Assembly: GCA_913019905.1 (NCBI GenBank)
Contig: CAJVZD010000015.1
Coordinates: forward strand, 47,831-111,830
Source: an uncultured Cellvibrionales bacterium
Lineage (GTDB): Bacteria > Pseudomonadota > Gammaproteobacteria > Pseudomonadales > Dasaniaceae
Direction: 5' to 3'
DNA: 64,000 bases
The position numbers and the translations under genes were made by a program. How positions within the stretch are numbered: position 1 is the first letter of the stretch; every line of letters starts with the position of its first letter. The notes below the pieces were generated by a model. The model saw nothing but the letters and a program-made list of their open reading frames with translations. It had not been told where the DNA came from and did not search any database. Of the stretch, positions 9,422 through 19,374 are shown piece by piece.

Positions 9422-10474
9422 TTAGCCTTGCGACAGTAAATCTCTCAAATCGATAATGGCAGCATTTGCCCTGGATATATAAGACGCCATCACCAACGAA
9501 TGATTTGCCAGAAGACCAAAACCACTACCATTGAGGATGACCGGGCTGTAAACGGTTTGTTGGGCCGCTTCCAGCTCTCTAATAATTTGTTGCAGGCTCA
9601 CTAACGCATTCTTCTTTTGAAGCACCTCGGAAAAATCCTGCTCGGCAGCACGAAGAAATTGCGACAAGGCCCAAGCACTTCCTCTAGATTCATGAAACAC
9701 ATCATCTAGCTCAGTCCAGGGTGTCTTAACTTCTAAATCTGCTGGTGCATAGGTAGATTGCTGCGCCGCTGAATCGCCGGCTAAATCAGTATTCAGTCGC
9801 TTTCGCCCGACACTAGCGCTTAATCGCTGTGATAGGCTTCCCAGTCGTGACTCGACAATCGCCAACCAATAACTCAGATTGTCAGCGCGGGAATAAAACT
9901 GCGACCGGGTGCTACTTTGGTCACTCAGTCGATTTAAGTAGCGCTTGAGAAATTTGACTGCATTACGATACTCTGTCTCTGTCGCTGGTACCGCCCAACT
10001 ATCGTTCGAAAAGTTCAAACTGGGCTCCGCCTTACTTAAATCTACATCTTCCTGTGATTGAGATTGAGAGCGGCTAAAACTTTCACGCAATGCACGGGTG
10101 AGGTCCCGAGACTGAATAAGGACCCCATACTCCCAGTTCGGCATATTATCCAACCATGCGCCGGGAGGTAATAAATCATTCCCAATAAAACCGCCGTTCT
10201 TATCTAATAGGGTAGAAATGACTTTTATCAGTGAAGTGGTCGTATAAGTGCCGACAACAACCGGCTCGTCATTTTGACCCGATAATGACGCAGAAAACTC
10301 CTCTATTTCGATTCTGTCAGGCATTACCGACCAATAAGCGCCGACAAAGATCGAACCCACTAAATAGATGCCAACAACAATTATTAGCAACCGAGGAATG
10401 ACTCCCATGCCTTCGTCATCTTCTCCTGTTTCACGCCAGTGCTGAACCTTTTCTTTTACTGATTGCCAATCCAT
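9422..10474 (-). CDS. DUF2333 family inner-membrane protein
   Basis: 350 residues. A short acidic cytosolic N-terminus is followed by one transmembrane helix (about residues 26-48, GVIPRLLIIVVGIYLVGSIF) and a large, mostly helical periplasmic region. Length and layout match DUF2333, a family of unknown function found in gammaproteobacteria. The ATG at 10474 follows AAGAGG. It lies 75 nt from the copper-chaperone gene on the same strand. I cannot assign a role. Confidence 0.75.
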   Translation of the reverse strand: MDWQSVKEKVQHWRETGEDDEGMGVIPRLLIIVVGIYLVGSIFVGAYWSVMPDRIEIEEFSASLSGQNDEPVVVGTYTTTSLIKVISTLLDKNGGFIGNDLLPPGAWLDNMPNWEYGVLIQSRDLTRALRESFSRSQSQSQEDVDLSKAEPSLNFSNDSWAVPATETEYRNAVKFLKRYLNRLSDQSSTRSQFYSRADNLSYWLAIVESRLGSLSQRLSASVGRKRLNTDLAGDSAAQQSTYAPADLEVKTPWTELDDVFHESRGSAWALSQFLRAAEQDFSEVLQKKNALVSLQQIIRELEAAQQTVYSPVILNGSGFGLLANHSLVMASYISRANAAIIDLRDLLSQG

Positions 10475-10549
10475 AACGACCTCTTAAAGAGTTATCATTT
10501 CAGGAAGCTCGTATTTACTACGAGGCATTTCCGAGTACATCCCATTATA

Positions 10550-10996
10550 TTACTTCTTGTGCTCATTGAGCACGCTACGCACCGGTAAAGTCAAGGCCAT
10601 GCGCTCGCCAGACTTGAACTCCAAATTTAATTCGACATTGTCACCTTCACGTAAAAAACTGACTAAGTTTATGAGCATTAAGTGATGATTGCCTGGCTTT
10701 AATTCAAATACTCCCTTGGCCGGTACGACGATACTATTTACTCTTTTCATGCTCATCATTCCACCACTGTGCTGATGCGCGTGAAACTCTGCCCGCTCTG
10801 CTGCCTTAGACGTCGCTCCTGTAATCACCACCTCGTGATCTCCGTCATTCTCCAAACGCATAAAAGCGGCAGTTACCATTTGCCCTGGAGGCAAGCCTCT
10901 TACATAGCCGTCTTTAACTTTTACTTCGGCCGAAACGTTAATGTTAAACGCTAAGCAAAACAAAAGACTTCCCACTATTCTTCGCAAAACAATCAT
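10550..10996 (-). CDS. Periplasmic copper chaperone, PCu(A)C family
   Basis: A 148-residue exported Cu(I) carrier of the type that delivers copper to the CuA site of cytochrome oxidase. The metal motif is exact: His72-X10-Met83-X21-His105-X-Met107. A signal peptide (MIVLRRIVG..., cleavage after VSA at about residue 23) sends it to the periplasm. The ATG at 10996 has GAGAG upstream; an in-frame TTG five codons earlier is less likely. No SCO or oxidase gene is nearby. The leader contains a 7-bp tandem repeat (11071-11095). Confidence 0.9.
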   Translation of the reverse strand: MIVLRRIVGSLLFCLAFNINVSAEVKVKDGYVRGLPPGQMVTAAFMRLENDGDHEVVITGATSKAAERAEFHAHQHSGGMMSMKRVNSIVVPAKGVFELKPGNHHLMLINLVSFLREGDNVELNLEFKSGERMALTLPVRSVLNEHKK

Positions 10997-11328
10997 ATTC
11001 ACTCTCAACAATTTAACTCCACTACTTATTAGGCTTCCGTCTTAACTCTCTATGCTCATTATGCCCTGCACTCTCAACTCTCAACTCTCAACTCTGCACC
11101 GCTGCCAGTAGGAACGCGCATTGTCTTTTTCGCCCACCAATCCGTTTTATTGAGATATCAGGACAAACCGACACCACATGCACACAAGTCATGCCAGTTT
11201 AAAATGGTCGTAAAAAGTGGATAACCGCCATCGGCTAGAATGCTTAGCAAAGCACAGGCTTATAGTACCAAACATCGCCGACGAAATTGCAACGATTTTT
11301 GCGGTGCCTGGCCAAAATGGCCACTTTG
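10997..11328. other. Intergenic region upstream of the copper-chaperone gene
   Basis: 332 bp with no supportable gene; the genes on both sides are on the minus strand. It holds a 7-bp tandem repeat at 11071-11095, and the sequence around the chaperone ribosome site (TTGAGAGTG on the minus strand) resembles one repeat unit. The promoter of the chaperone gene should lie here. Confidence 0.45.
11071..11095. repeat. 7-bp tandem repeat (CTCAACT), about 3.5 copies
   Basis: Three perfect copies of CTCAACT run from 11073 to 11093 with partial copies at each end. On the minus strand the unit reads AGTTGAG. It sits about 75 nt upstream of the copper-chaperone start codon, inside the probable leader or promoter. 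Confidence 0.85.
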
Positions 11329-12036
11329 TTAACTTGCATCAAGATCAATCATGATCACTGCCGGAATAGACCCAATCTTTATGTCGCCCCTCAATCTATG
11401 CCCCCCCGCATAAGATCTCATCCTCTGATAGATCCAGCGCCCTTCAGCATCGCTACGAGCTATAATCAGTAGTCGAGACTGTGCCTCAACAAGCTGCGTT
11501 GTGAGCTGATCCAAATAGTGCAATAACTCTTCATTACGCGCATTTAGATGGCCTACCGGCAGACGAAACTCATTTTTGGCAGACACCGGTGGCCTATAGC
11601 GTACTCGCAATTCGTCTATTCTTTGCGGGTTGGCAGACACCTTCGCGGCTCTATCCAACATCAACATCGCGCGATTGTAGCGTCCCGCGTCGTAGGCGTT
11701 CTCGGCAAGTTCGAAATACCTCGCCGTGATTGTATGCATGCCATTATGTGCTTCCAGATTATTTTCATCAATTTTCAGCATCTGGCTGTACCAACGGTAT
11801 GCGTTATCTTCCTTCGGGCGCATTAACCGATCGTTCGAAAAGGCAGTCTTAGCCTGCGCCAACAAACTGAGCAGCTCATTGTCTTCAGACGCTCGCGTGT
11901 CAGATCGATTAACAGCCGGTTTAGCTCCGGCCTCATATTCAGGCTGCACCGCCGGTTTAATCTGCGGGGCGCAGGATATAATTGAAAAAAGAGCGGCGAC
12001 AATTGCACTTTTTAAAATTCTACTGTCACAATTCAA
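11329..12036 (-). CDS. Predicted lipoprotein with TPR-like helices
   Basis: 235 residues. A type II signal peptide ends in SIISC (lipid-attached Cys22), then comes a Pro/Ala-rich linker, then helical segments of TPR character: NAYRWYSQMLKIDENNLEAH (about 79-98) and YFELAENAYDAGRYNRAML. The C-terminal 70 residues look like an alpha/beta domain that I do not recognise. The start is a TTG with a GAAGGTGG site. It is divergent from dsbD. Function unknown; peptidoglycan or envelope binding would be a guess. Confidence 0.65.
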   Translation of the reverse strand: MNCDSRILKSAIVAALFSIISCAPQIKPAVQPEYEAGAKPAVNRSDTRASEDNELLSLLAQAKTAFSNDRLMRPKEDNAYRWYSQMLKIDENNLEAHNGMHTITARYFELAENAYDAGRYNRAMLMLDRAAKVSANPQRIDELRVRYRPPVSAKNEFRLPVGHLNARNEELLHYLDQLTTQLVEAQSRLLIIARSDAEGRWIYQRMRSYAGGHRLRGDIKIGSIPAVIMIDLDAS

Positions 12037-12276
12037 CCAAAACCACCTTCAATTCCAAACCGCAAACTTTTTGCATACTGTTCCAGACATTCTACTATTC
12101 CAGACATCCTACAACTTAATGATATATAATCTTTTTTAGCGAAACACCGGGTAGATCGACTAATTGCTATAAAATTAACTTTTTCTCAGGGGTTCCGGAA
12201 CTCCGCAAGCAAATATTAATCAGTTATCCCTGACTCAATCGATTTTTCCCATGTTGAAATTAACGTAGCCACATCT

Positions 12277-14091
12277 ATGAAAACCAAGTACCTGTCCGGT
12301 CATTCGATCCTCCTATCACTTCGTGCATTATTGACGCTTTTTTTCGTTGTAAGCAGCGGTTTAGTTGAAGCTCAATCGTCACTGAATACCTTCGATTCCA
12401 AAGCGCTTATCAATCCCAATACCAGCATCGATGGATCGATAGGCGACGTTGTATTCCTACCGGTTGACGAAGCCTATATTATTAACGTTCTAATTGAAAA
12501 AGATATTGAGAAAAAGCAGCGCCTTCGCATTAACTGGCAGATTGCCGAAGACTATTATCTGTATCGTCACAGCTTTAAATTTCTCTTAACCGACGACAAA
12601 AACCAAGCCGTCGACATTGAGACAGTCATTCCAACCGGTTTAAAAAAGGAAGACGAATATTTTGGCAAAGTTGAAGTGTATTATCACAATGCCGATGTAT
12701 CACTAAAAGACCTACCGCAGAAACAACAATTAACGTTGTCTGTAACGAGCCAGGGCTGCGCAGATGCGGGCCTGTGTTACCCACCGCGGACCCATTTTTA
12801 TCAAATCGATACCGAAAGTGGAACCGTTAACAAGATTAGTGAGAATCCCCTAAATTCAACCACTGCTGCTAACCTTAACGACGATATAGGAATAAACAAG
12901 CAGTCAGAAAGCCTACCTTATATGCTCCTGTTAGCGCTTCTTGGCGGTATGATCTTGAATTTGATGCCCTGCGTATTTCCGGTATTAAGTCTAAAAGTAC
13001 TGGCTTTTGCCAATGATAAAGACCACTCCCAAGCCCTCCATGGAGTCACCTATACCGTTGGCGTAGTTATCAGTTTCATCATTGTCGCTACAGTTCTCAT
13101 TTCCCTGCAGGCCGCAGGAGAAGCCATAGGTTGGGGCTTTCACTTACAATCTCCCTGGTTTGTGTCTGCTCTCGCATACCTCTTTTTTGTGCTTGGTTTG
13201 AGCCTTTCAGGTGTCATCGAGTTCGGTGGCCAGTGGATGAATTTTGGCAACAGGTTTGCTAGCCAATCCGGATATAGCGGGAGTTTTTTTACGGGAATAT
13301 TAGCCGCCGTAGTCGCGAGTCCCTGCACAGCCCCAATGATGGGAACTGCATTAGGCTTTGCCGTAACCCAACCACCCGTTATCGCCGTGAGTGTTTTCGC
13401 CGCATTGGGATTAGGTATGGCACTACCCGTTTTGCTATTGAGCTGCTCGCCAAAGTTGTTAAAGAAAATACCGAAACCGGGCAAATGGATGGAGCAATTC
13501 AAACAACTTTTAGCTTTTCCTTTATATGCTACTGCTGTCTGGTTAGCGTGGGTAGTTGGCAAACAGACCGGTGTAAACGGTATGGCTATTCTGCTTCTGG
13601 GCTGTGTTTTAATCGCTCTTGCGGTCTGGTTTTGGACGACTTCAAACGGCACAATGACCAAAATTTTGGGAGCCCTAATCGCGGTAGCATCACTGACGCT
13701 TCTTAATAGCCCATTTTTGACAACCGATACTGGCGACGATCAGCCGCAAAACTGGACCGCTTACTCCCCAGAAATACTTGAGAAGCTCCGCGAGCAAGGT
13801 AAGCCGGTTTTTTTAAATGTAACAGCAGATTGGTGTATTACCTGCTTGGCAAACGAGAAAGTGGCACTAGATACCGAAACGGTGCAACAGGCCTTGCAAA
13901 ATTCAGGCATCACCTATCTAAAAGGCGATTGGACCAATCACGATCCAAACATTACAGCTCTATTGAAAGAACATCGCCGCAACGGGATCCCGCTTTACTT
14001 GGTTTATCCGTCCAATCAAGGCGAAGTGCAAATTTTACCGCAGATACTGACGTCTTCCATTTTACTGGAAGCTTTTAGCGCTATTTTGTAG
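12277..14091 (+). CDS. dsbD: Thiol:disulfide interchange protein DsbD
   Basis: Inner-membrane protein that carries electrons from cytosolic thioredoxin to periplasmic DsbC/DsbG and CcmG. All three redox modules are intact. The N-terminal periplasmic domain has Cys161 and Cys167. The transmembrane domain, with about eight helices between residues 210 and 485, has Cys232 (LMPCVFP) and Cys350 (SPCTAP). The C-terminal thioredoxin-like domain has CITC at 520-523. A signal peptide occupies roughly residues 1-32. At 604 residues it is a full-length copy. It heads the block that continues with aroQ-accB-accC. Confidence 0.96.
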   Translation: MKTKYLSGHSILLSLRALLTLFFVVSSGLVEAQSSLNTFDSKALINPNTSIDGSIGDVVFLPVDEAYIINVLIEKDIEKKQRLRINWQIAEDYYLYRHSFKFLLTDDKNQAVDIETVIPTGLKKEDEYFGKVEVYYHNADVSLKDLPQKQQLTLSVTSQGCADAGLCYPPRTHFYQIDTESGTVNKISENPLNSTTAANLNDDIGINKQSESLPYMLLLALLGGMILNLMPCVFPVLSLKVLAFANDKDHSQALHGVTYTVGVVISFIIVATVLISLQAAGEAIGWGFHLQSPWFVSALAYLFFVLGLSLSGVIEFGGQWMNFGNRFASQSGYSGSFFTGILAAVVASPCTAPMMGTALGFAVTQPPVIAVSVFAALGLGMALPVLLLSCSPKLLKKIPKPGKWMEQFKQLLAFPLYATAVWLAWVVGKQTGVNGMAILLLGCVLIALAVWFWTTSNGTMTKILGALIAVASLTLLNSPFLTTDTGDDQPQNWTAYSPEILEKLREQGKPVFLNVTADWCITCLANEKVALDTETVQQALQNSGITYLKGDWTNHDPNITALLKEHRRNGIPLYLVYPSNQGEVQILPQILTSSILLEAFSAIL

Positions 14092-14330
14092 CTTTATTCA
14101 CTAAGGTAGCTTTGGTGACTAATCGAAAACCAAGGCACGGCGCTATCATTATATGAAGAGACAATTCGAACGGTATTTAAACAAAAGACTCTCGAATAGG
14201 CCAAGGCATTAACGCCTAACTTCTTTGAAGTTCGCGAATGTTGGTCTAAAATTATTCGTTAGTAAAAATACAGCCAAACGAATACCCTAATATAGAGCTG
14301 TTTCACTGTCCCGCAACGAGAAACATTATT

Positions 14331-14777
14331 ATGGCCTCCATACTTGTATTACACGGTCCCAACCTTAATTTGCTGGGTAGCCGCGAGCCGGAAATTTATG
14401 GCACGACAACGCTAGATGACATCAACCAAGAATTATTTGACGCTGCCACTGCACAGGGACATCACCTACTAACAATGCAAAGCAACGCTGAATACGAGTT
14501 GATCGAACGCATTCATGAGGCTCGAAATGAAGGAATAAACTTCATTTTATTCAACCCTGCCGCTTTCACTCATACCAGCGTCGCGTTGCGCGACGCCTTA
14601 TTGGGTGTAGATATTCCATTCATTGAAATCCATCTTTCGAACGTGCACAACAGGGATGACTTTCGAAAGCACTCCTATTTTTCCGATATTGCAGTCGGCG
14701 TCATTTGCGGGTTTGGCCCCAAAAGTTATTCACTGGCACTCCATGCAGCCTTGCCAACACTTAATTCTGAGATGTGA
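14331..14777 (+). CDS. aroQ: 3-dehydroquinate dehydratase, type II
   Basis: Third step of the shikimate pathway, anti-elimination type. [16 protein letters not shown] at residues 9-24 carries the catalytic Tyr23 and its flexible loop. [10 protein letters not shown] has the substrate-binding Asn, and the [19 protein letters not shown] region carries the catalytic His and substrate arginines. The 148-residue length is typical of the dodecameric enzyme. The aroQ-accB-accC order is standard in this group. The 240-nt spacer after dsbD suggests its own promoter. Confidence 0.96.
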   Translation: MASILVLHGPNLNLLGSREPEIYGTTTLDDINQELFDAATAQGHHLLTMQSNAEYELIERIHEARNEGINFILFNPAAFTHTSVALRDALLGVDIPFIEIHLSNVHNRDDFRKHSYFSDIAVGVICGFGPKSYSLALHAALPTLNSEM

Positions 14778-14832
14778 TCAAACGCGACCCTATTAATTTC
14801 TTCATCTCAAAACATTAAGTCAGAGACATTTC

Positions 14833-15285
14833 ATGGATATACGTAAAGTTAAAAAACTCATCGAGCTTCTCGAGGAATCTGACATTGAAGAAATTGAGAT
14901 AAAGGAAGGAGAAGAATCTGTTCGCATCAGTCGCCGAACTACCAATCCCCTGCCCGCCGCTCAAGTACCGGTACCGATAGTCATAACCACTCCTGCATCA
15001 ACGCCAGTACCAACAGGCTTTTCTCCCGCGCCAGAGGACACCTCTGGCGCCCGAGTTTTTAAGTCTCCCATGGTTGGCACTTTTTATCGAGCCCCGACCG
15101 CAGGAGCTCAGCCGTTTATCAAAGTTGGCCAGAGAATTAAAGCCGGTGAGGTCATTGGTATAATTGAAGCCATGAAAATGATGAACCAAATAGAAGCAGA
15201 CCAGGACGGGATAGTTAAAGCAATTCATATTGACGATCTTCAAAGTGTCGAATTTGACCAACCGCTAATCACCATAGCGCCTTAA
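14833..15285 (+). CDS. accB: Biotin carboxyl carrier protein of acetyl-CoA carboxylase
   Basis: Carries CO2 on biotin between AccC and the AccA/AccD transferase for malonyl-CoA synthesis. The biotin-accepting motif EAMKMM has Lys115, 35 residues from the C-terminus as usual. The N-terminal 35 residues ([17 protein letters not shown]...) form the conserved AccC-binding helices, and a Pro/Ala/Thr-rich linker spans about residues 38-72. accC follows 11 nt later, so they form one operon. Confidence 0.97.
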   Translation: MDIRKVKKLIELLEESDIEEIEIKEGEESVRISRRTTNPLPAAQVPVPIVITTPASTPVPTGFSPAPEDTSGARVFKSPMVGTFYRAPTAGAQPFIKVGQRIKAGEVIGIIEAMKMMNQIEADQDGIVKAIHIDDLQSVEFDQPLITIAP

Positions 15286-15296
15286 AGAGTAGGTTC

Positions 15297-16658
15297 ATGC
15301 TCGATAAAATACTCATAGCCAATCGCGGCGAAATCGCGTTGCGTATACTCCGTACTTGCAAGGAAATGGGCATAAAAACAGTCGCTGCCCACTCGACAGC
15401 AGATCGCGATCTATTGCATGTTCGACTAGCCGACGAACGTGTGTGTATCGGACCTGCGCCCTCCATAGACAGCTACCTGAACATGAACGCCATTATCAGT
15501 GCTGCGAAAATAACAGGCGCTACCGCCATTCATCCAGGTTACGGTTTTCTTGCAGAAAATGCCGACTTCGCGGAACGGGTCATCGACAACGATCTGACCT
15601 TTATTGGTCCATCCGCCAGTGTTATTCGCTTGATGGGCAACAAAATTTCAGCGATTGAGTCGATGCGACTTGCGGGCATGCCGACAGTTCCTGGGTCAAG
15701 CGGCGCCCTACCAATGGACAATCAACCGTATTTACTGAAAACCGCCGAAGATATTGGCTACCCCATTATAATCAAATCTGCTGCCGGCGGTGGCGGTCGG
15801 GGTATGCGGGTCGTGTTAAACGAAAGTTCGCTATTGAATTCTATCCATGTCACACGGGCTGAAGCCGCTGCCGCATTTGGTGACGGTACACTTTATATGG
15901 AAAAATACCTGATTAGCCCTCGCCATATTGAAGTACAGATTCTAGCCGACAGTCATGGCAATGTGATACACCTGTACGACAGAGACTGTTCTTTACAGCG
16001 TCGACATCAAAAGGTGCTGGAAGAAGCACCAGCCACAGACATTCCTGATAACGTTCGACAGGACGTCTACATGGCCTGTAAAAGAGCCGCTGAGAAAATA
16101 AAATACTGCGGCGCTGGCACCTTTGAATTCCTGTATGAGGACGGGCGATTTTATTTTATGGAAATGAACACCCGGATTCAGGTTGAACATCCAGTCACAG
16201 AAATGGTGACAAACATCGATTTAGTCAAAGAACAAATTCGCGTGGGTTGTGGAGAAACGTTAGCAATAAAGCAACAGGACATTCAATTACATGGCCATGC
16301 CATTGAATGTCGTATCAATGCCGAAGACCCACGCAGCTTTATCCCCTGTCCGGGTACCGTTGAGCATTTTCATCCTCCAGGAGGGTTGGGCGTACGGATA
16401 GACTCCCAATTGTATAGCGGCTATAAGGTTCCACCGCACTATGACTCGTTAATAGCGAAAGTTATCACCTGGGCTGACAATCGGGCGCAAGCGATAAGTA
16501 GAATGGAACGAGCACTGGATGAAATGGTAGTTGCCGGGATTTCTACAAATATCCCCCTCCAGCAAAGATTGATCCGCGATGAAACGTTTAAGCGAGGTGG
16601 CACCAATATCCACTACCTCGAGCAACAATATCAAACAGCGGAAGACACGGCAGGCTAG
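15297..16658 (+). CDS. accC: Biotin carboxylase subunit of acetyl-CoA carboxylase
   Basis: ATP-grasp enzyme that carboxylates biotin on AccB using bicarbonate. The N-terminal pre-ATP-grasp domain starts [17 protein letters not shown]. The glycine-rich ATP loop [13 protein letters not shown] lies near residue 160, and the catalytic [14 protein letters not shown] segment lies near 286-300. At 453 residues it is full length, and it has AGTAGG ahead of the ATG. Its C-terminal residues beyond about 446 are not conserved. Confidence 0.97.
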   Translation: MLDKILIANRGEIALRILRTCKEMGIKTVAAHSTADRDLLHVRLADERVCIGPAPSIDSYLNMNAIISAAKITGATAIHPGYGFLAENADFAERVIDNDLTFIGPSASVIRLMGNKISAIESMRLAGMPTVPGSSGALPMDNQPYLLKTAEDIGYPIIIKSAAGGGGRGMRVVLNESSLLNSIHVTRAEAAAAFGDGTLYMEKYLISPRHIEVQILADSHGNVIHLYDRDCSLQRRHQKVLEEAPATDIPDNVRQDVYMACKRAAEKIKYCGAGTFEFLYEDGRFYFMEMNTRIQVEHPVTEMVTNIDLVKEQIRVGCGETLAIKQQDIQLHGHAIECRINAEDPRSFIPCPGTVEHFHPPGGLGVRIDSQLYSGYKVPPHYDSLIAKVITWADNRAQAISRMERALDEMVVAGISTNIPLQQRLIRDETFKRGGTNIHYLEQQYQTAEDTAG

Positions 16659-16788
16659 TGACAACTCTTCTGTCAATGCTGACTTTCAACCATTGAACTT
16701 ATGAAACCCGATCACGGATCCCCACAGGTGGGCGTCATCGCAACATTCATCTAACCGCGACCATCATTATCTTAGGAATGATTTTAAT

Positions 16789-17673
16789 ATGAGCTGGCTA
16801 CAACTGAGTATCACTACTTCTCGCGAACACTTTGAGATGGTAGAAGACGCCTTATTAACGGCTGGCGCGCTATCTATTACTATGGAAGATAATGCAGACC
16901 AGCCTATTTTAGAACCGGCCCTCGGAGAAACACCCCTGTGGAATGAAACGCGAATTACCGGACTCTTTGCTGCCGACGTGGATACTGATCAAACGATAGT
17001 CATCGCCGCAGCGGCTTATGGTAAACCACTGCCCGATTATCGCTGGGAAATTCTCGAAGAAAAAGACTGGGTCCGGGAATGGATGGCTGATTTTAAACCG
17101 ATGCAATTTGGCAAGCGACTATGGATTTGCCCTAGCTGGGAAACGCCTCCCGATGCGACCGCAGCTAACTTAATGTTAGACCCGGGACTCGCTTTTGGAA
17201 CCGGCACTCATCCGACGACAGCCTTATGCCTGGAGTGGCTCGATGGGTGTGACTTAAATAATAAAGTCGTCGTGGACTACGGTTGCGGTTCCGGAATTCT
17301 TGGGATCGCGGCTCTTCTTCTCGGCGCAAAAACAGTGATCGCCATCGACAACGACCCCCAAGCACTTATAGCCACAATAGAAAATGCAAAACGCAATCAA
17401 ATAGACCTCAACCGCATCAGTACCTTTTTACCTAACAATGCGCCGCAAAATATCGAAGCCCATATTGTAGTCGCAAATATCCTCGCCGGCCCTTTAGCCG
17501 AGCTTGCACCTATACTGAGCGGCCTGTGTTTGCCCAATGGGCACATCGCGCTCTCAGGAATTTTGTCCAAACAATCTTCAACACTGAGTGACTGTTATAA
17601 ACAGTGGTTTAAAATGAACCCGGCTGCCATTTCCCAGGACTGGGTTCGACTGACGGGATGCAAGCACTCATGA
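16789..17673 (+). CDS. prmA: Ribosomal protein L11 methyltransferase
   Basis: SAM-dependent trimethylation of ribosomal protein L11. The N-terminal L11-recognition domain (about residues 1-90, MSWLQLSI...) is followed by a Rossmann methyltransferase with FGTGTHPTT at about 138-146 and the SAM loop VVDYGCGSGILGIAALLLGA. Asn-Ile-Leu-Ala (VVANILAGPL) is the family motif IV. 294 residues is the usual length. It sits between accC and the DUF3426 gene, as in Pseudomonas. Confidence 0.96.
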   Translation: MSWLQLSITTSREHFEMVEDALLTAGALSITMEDNADQPILEPALGETPLWNETRITGLFAADVDTDQTIVIAAAAYGKPLPDYRWEILEEKDWVREWMADFKPMQFGKRLWICPSWETPPDATAANLMLDPGLAFGTGTHPTTALCLEWLDGCDLNNKVVVDYGCGSGILGIAALLLGAKTVIAIDNDPQALIATIENAKRNQIDLNRISTFLPNNAPQNIEAHIVVANILAGPLAELAPILSGLCLPNGHIALSGILSKQSSTLSDCYKQWFKMNPAAISQDWVRLTGCKHS

Positions 17674-17835
17674 GACAAAGCCGATAGGGATTAACTGAAA
17701 CCTTTTTCTGTTCATCATCGAGCCCCGGTAAGGCCAGTGATAAATTAGTCCTTAGTTAACAAAAAAGATACACTCCATGCGAAACGAAACGAGAGACCGG
17801 CAAACGTTGACGATAATTAATCAGGAACCAGGTAT

Positions 17836-19374
17836 ATGACCAGTATGGTCACACAATGCCCTAAGTGCATGACCTCGTTTCGTGTGACTGAAGTACAACT
17901 GAGTGTCGCCGACGGCGCAGTTCGCTGCGGCTCCTGCCTGCACATCTTTAACGCGCCAACACACTGGCTAGATGAGATAAAACAAACTCCAACTGTTACG
18001 AACAGCAATCAGAATGACTTAACGGTTGAGAAAATCGATGATCCAACTGATCAAGGTAATACCCTTACCGAAGAAGACGCAGCTGATGACAACAAGGTTT
18101 TCAACGATACCTCAGCCCAGAGCGCACTGAGAGAACCTTTCGATTCAGACTTCGATTTTCTAGATGAGCTTGCAACACCCGCCGATATTAAGAGGGATAC
18201 TTTTTCTGACGATCTCGCGGAAGAAAGTTTCAGCAGCGAAGGTCCAGCCGAACACGACAATATCCCAACGCCTGAAACCGAACATGAAATCGAATCTACA
18301 TTTGAAGAAGGAATGCTTGAGGAGGCTATGTCCGGCGATGGCATGTTCGACGACGGATTATTTGAAGACGACATATTCAACGAAAATATTGGAGAAACCG
18401 AACTTCTTGATGACGTTGCACCCAGCTTAGAAAAACTCGAAGCGAATGAAAGTATTCTTTCTGAAGAATTAGACCAGAGTGCTCTTGCCTATAGTTTCGA
18501 GGATTTAGAGAGTTCGGACACTGCCCACGAGTCAAATCATTTCCAAAACCCCGATGAGTATGTCGAAGAAATGGTTATCGATGACGAACAGTGGGCCGAA
18601 GATTTATTGAATACAACCGCTATTCATCGGCAAGAATCAGCCACACTTGACGAATTGCCCGATACGACGAAGGAAATTTCTAGCGACGCCAAGCTATCAC
18701 CTGATCTGATGGAGTTTTTAAACGAGCAGCAAACTCCAGTCGATACTGACAGCCCACCCGATGATGAATTTATCATCCGCGGTGAGCCGATGATTGCCGG
18801 CGACCGGATAGGACACGACAAAACAAGCCAACTACTGTCCAAGATCGAGCCCGAACCTATTGAATTAGCCGTTCGAACTGCCGACAACCGCTGGATCCAG
18901 CGAGCCTGGGTAGCATCCATCGTACTGTCACTTGTCGCTTTTGCAGGCCAGTATATGTTTTTTAACTTTGACATGATTGCACGGGATAAAAACACTCGGC
19001 CTCTTCTTACGTGGACCTGTGAAATAGTAGGATGTTCCGTTCCGGGCCTTGATGATATAACACTGATTCGATCTTCAAATCTTGTCATACGCAGTCATCC
19101 AAAAATCGCCAACGCGCTAGTGGTCGATGCCATCATCACCAATCGAGCCAACTTCGTACAGAATTTCCCGTCAATTGAGCTACAGTTCACTGATCTAGAC
19201 AACAACATTATCGCCCGACGACGATTTTCACCGGCTGAGTATATCCGCGGTGAGCTAGCTGGCAGCAACGCGATTCCTCCAAAACAGCCCATTTACATTT
19301 CCCTCGAAATTGTTGATCCCGGACTGCGAGCGGTGAGTTATCAATTATTATTGTTTCCCGGAAGCAATACCTAG
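17836..19374 (+). CDS. Zinc-ribbon (MJ0042) / DUF3426 membrane protein
   Basis: 512 residues in three parts. The N-terminal zinc ribbon has two Cys pairs, CPKC (8-11) and CGSC (31-34). A very acidic, low-complexity stretch of about 300 residues follows (roughly 50-345; many Asp, Glu and Ser). One transmembrane helix (about 357-376) leads to a periplasmic DUF3426 domain. The family is regularly found between prmA and dusB in gammaproteobacteria, but its function is not known. The ATG at 17845 is an alternative start. The acidic linker seems unusually long. Confidence 0.8.
   Translation: MTSMVTQCPKCMTSFRVTEVQLSVADGAVRCGSCLHIFNAPTHWLDEIKQTPTVTNSNQNDLTVEKIDDPTDQGNTLTEEDAADDNKVFNDTSAQSALREPFDSDFDFLDELATPADIKRDTFSDDLAEESFSSEGPAEHDNIPTPETEHEIESTFEEGMLEEAMSGDGMFDDGLFEDDIFNENIGETELLDDVAPSLEKLEANESILSEELDQSALAYSFEDLESSDTAHESNHFQNPDEYVEEMVIDDEQWAEDLLNTTAIHRQESATLDELPDTTKEISSDAKLSPDLMEFLNEQQTPVDTDSPPDDEFIIRGEPMIAGDRIGHDKTSQLLSKIEPEPIELAVRTADNRWIQRAWVASIVLSLVAFAGQYMFFNFDMIARDKNTRPLLTWTCEIVGCSVPGLDDITLIRSSNLVIRSHPKIANALVVDAIITNRANFVQNFPSIELQFTDLDNNIIARRRFSPAEYIRGELAGSNAIPPKQPIYISLEIVDPGLRAVSYQLLLFPGSNT

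Noticed and set aside
18051..18380. Long Ser-rich ORF on the minus strand opposite the DUF3426 gene
   Set aside because: It is the antisense of the Asp/Glu-rich linker (GAN/GAA reversed gives Ser and Phe codons); a composition artefact.
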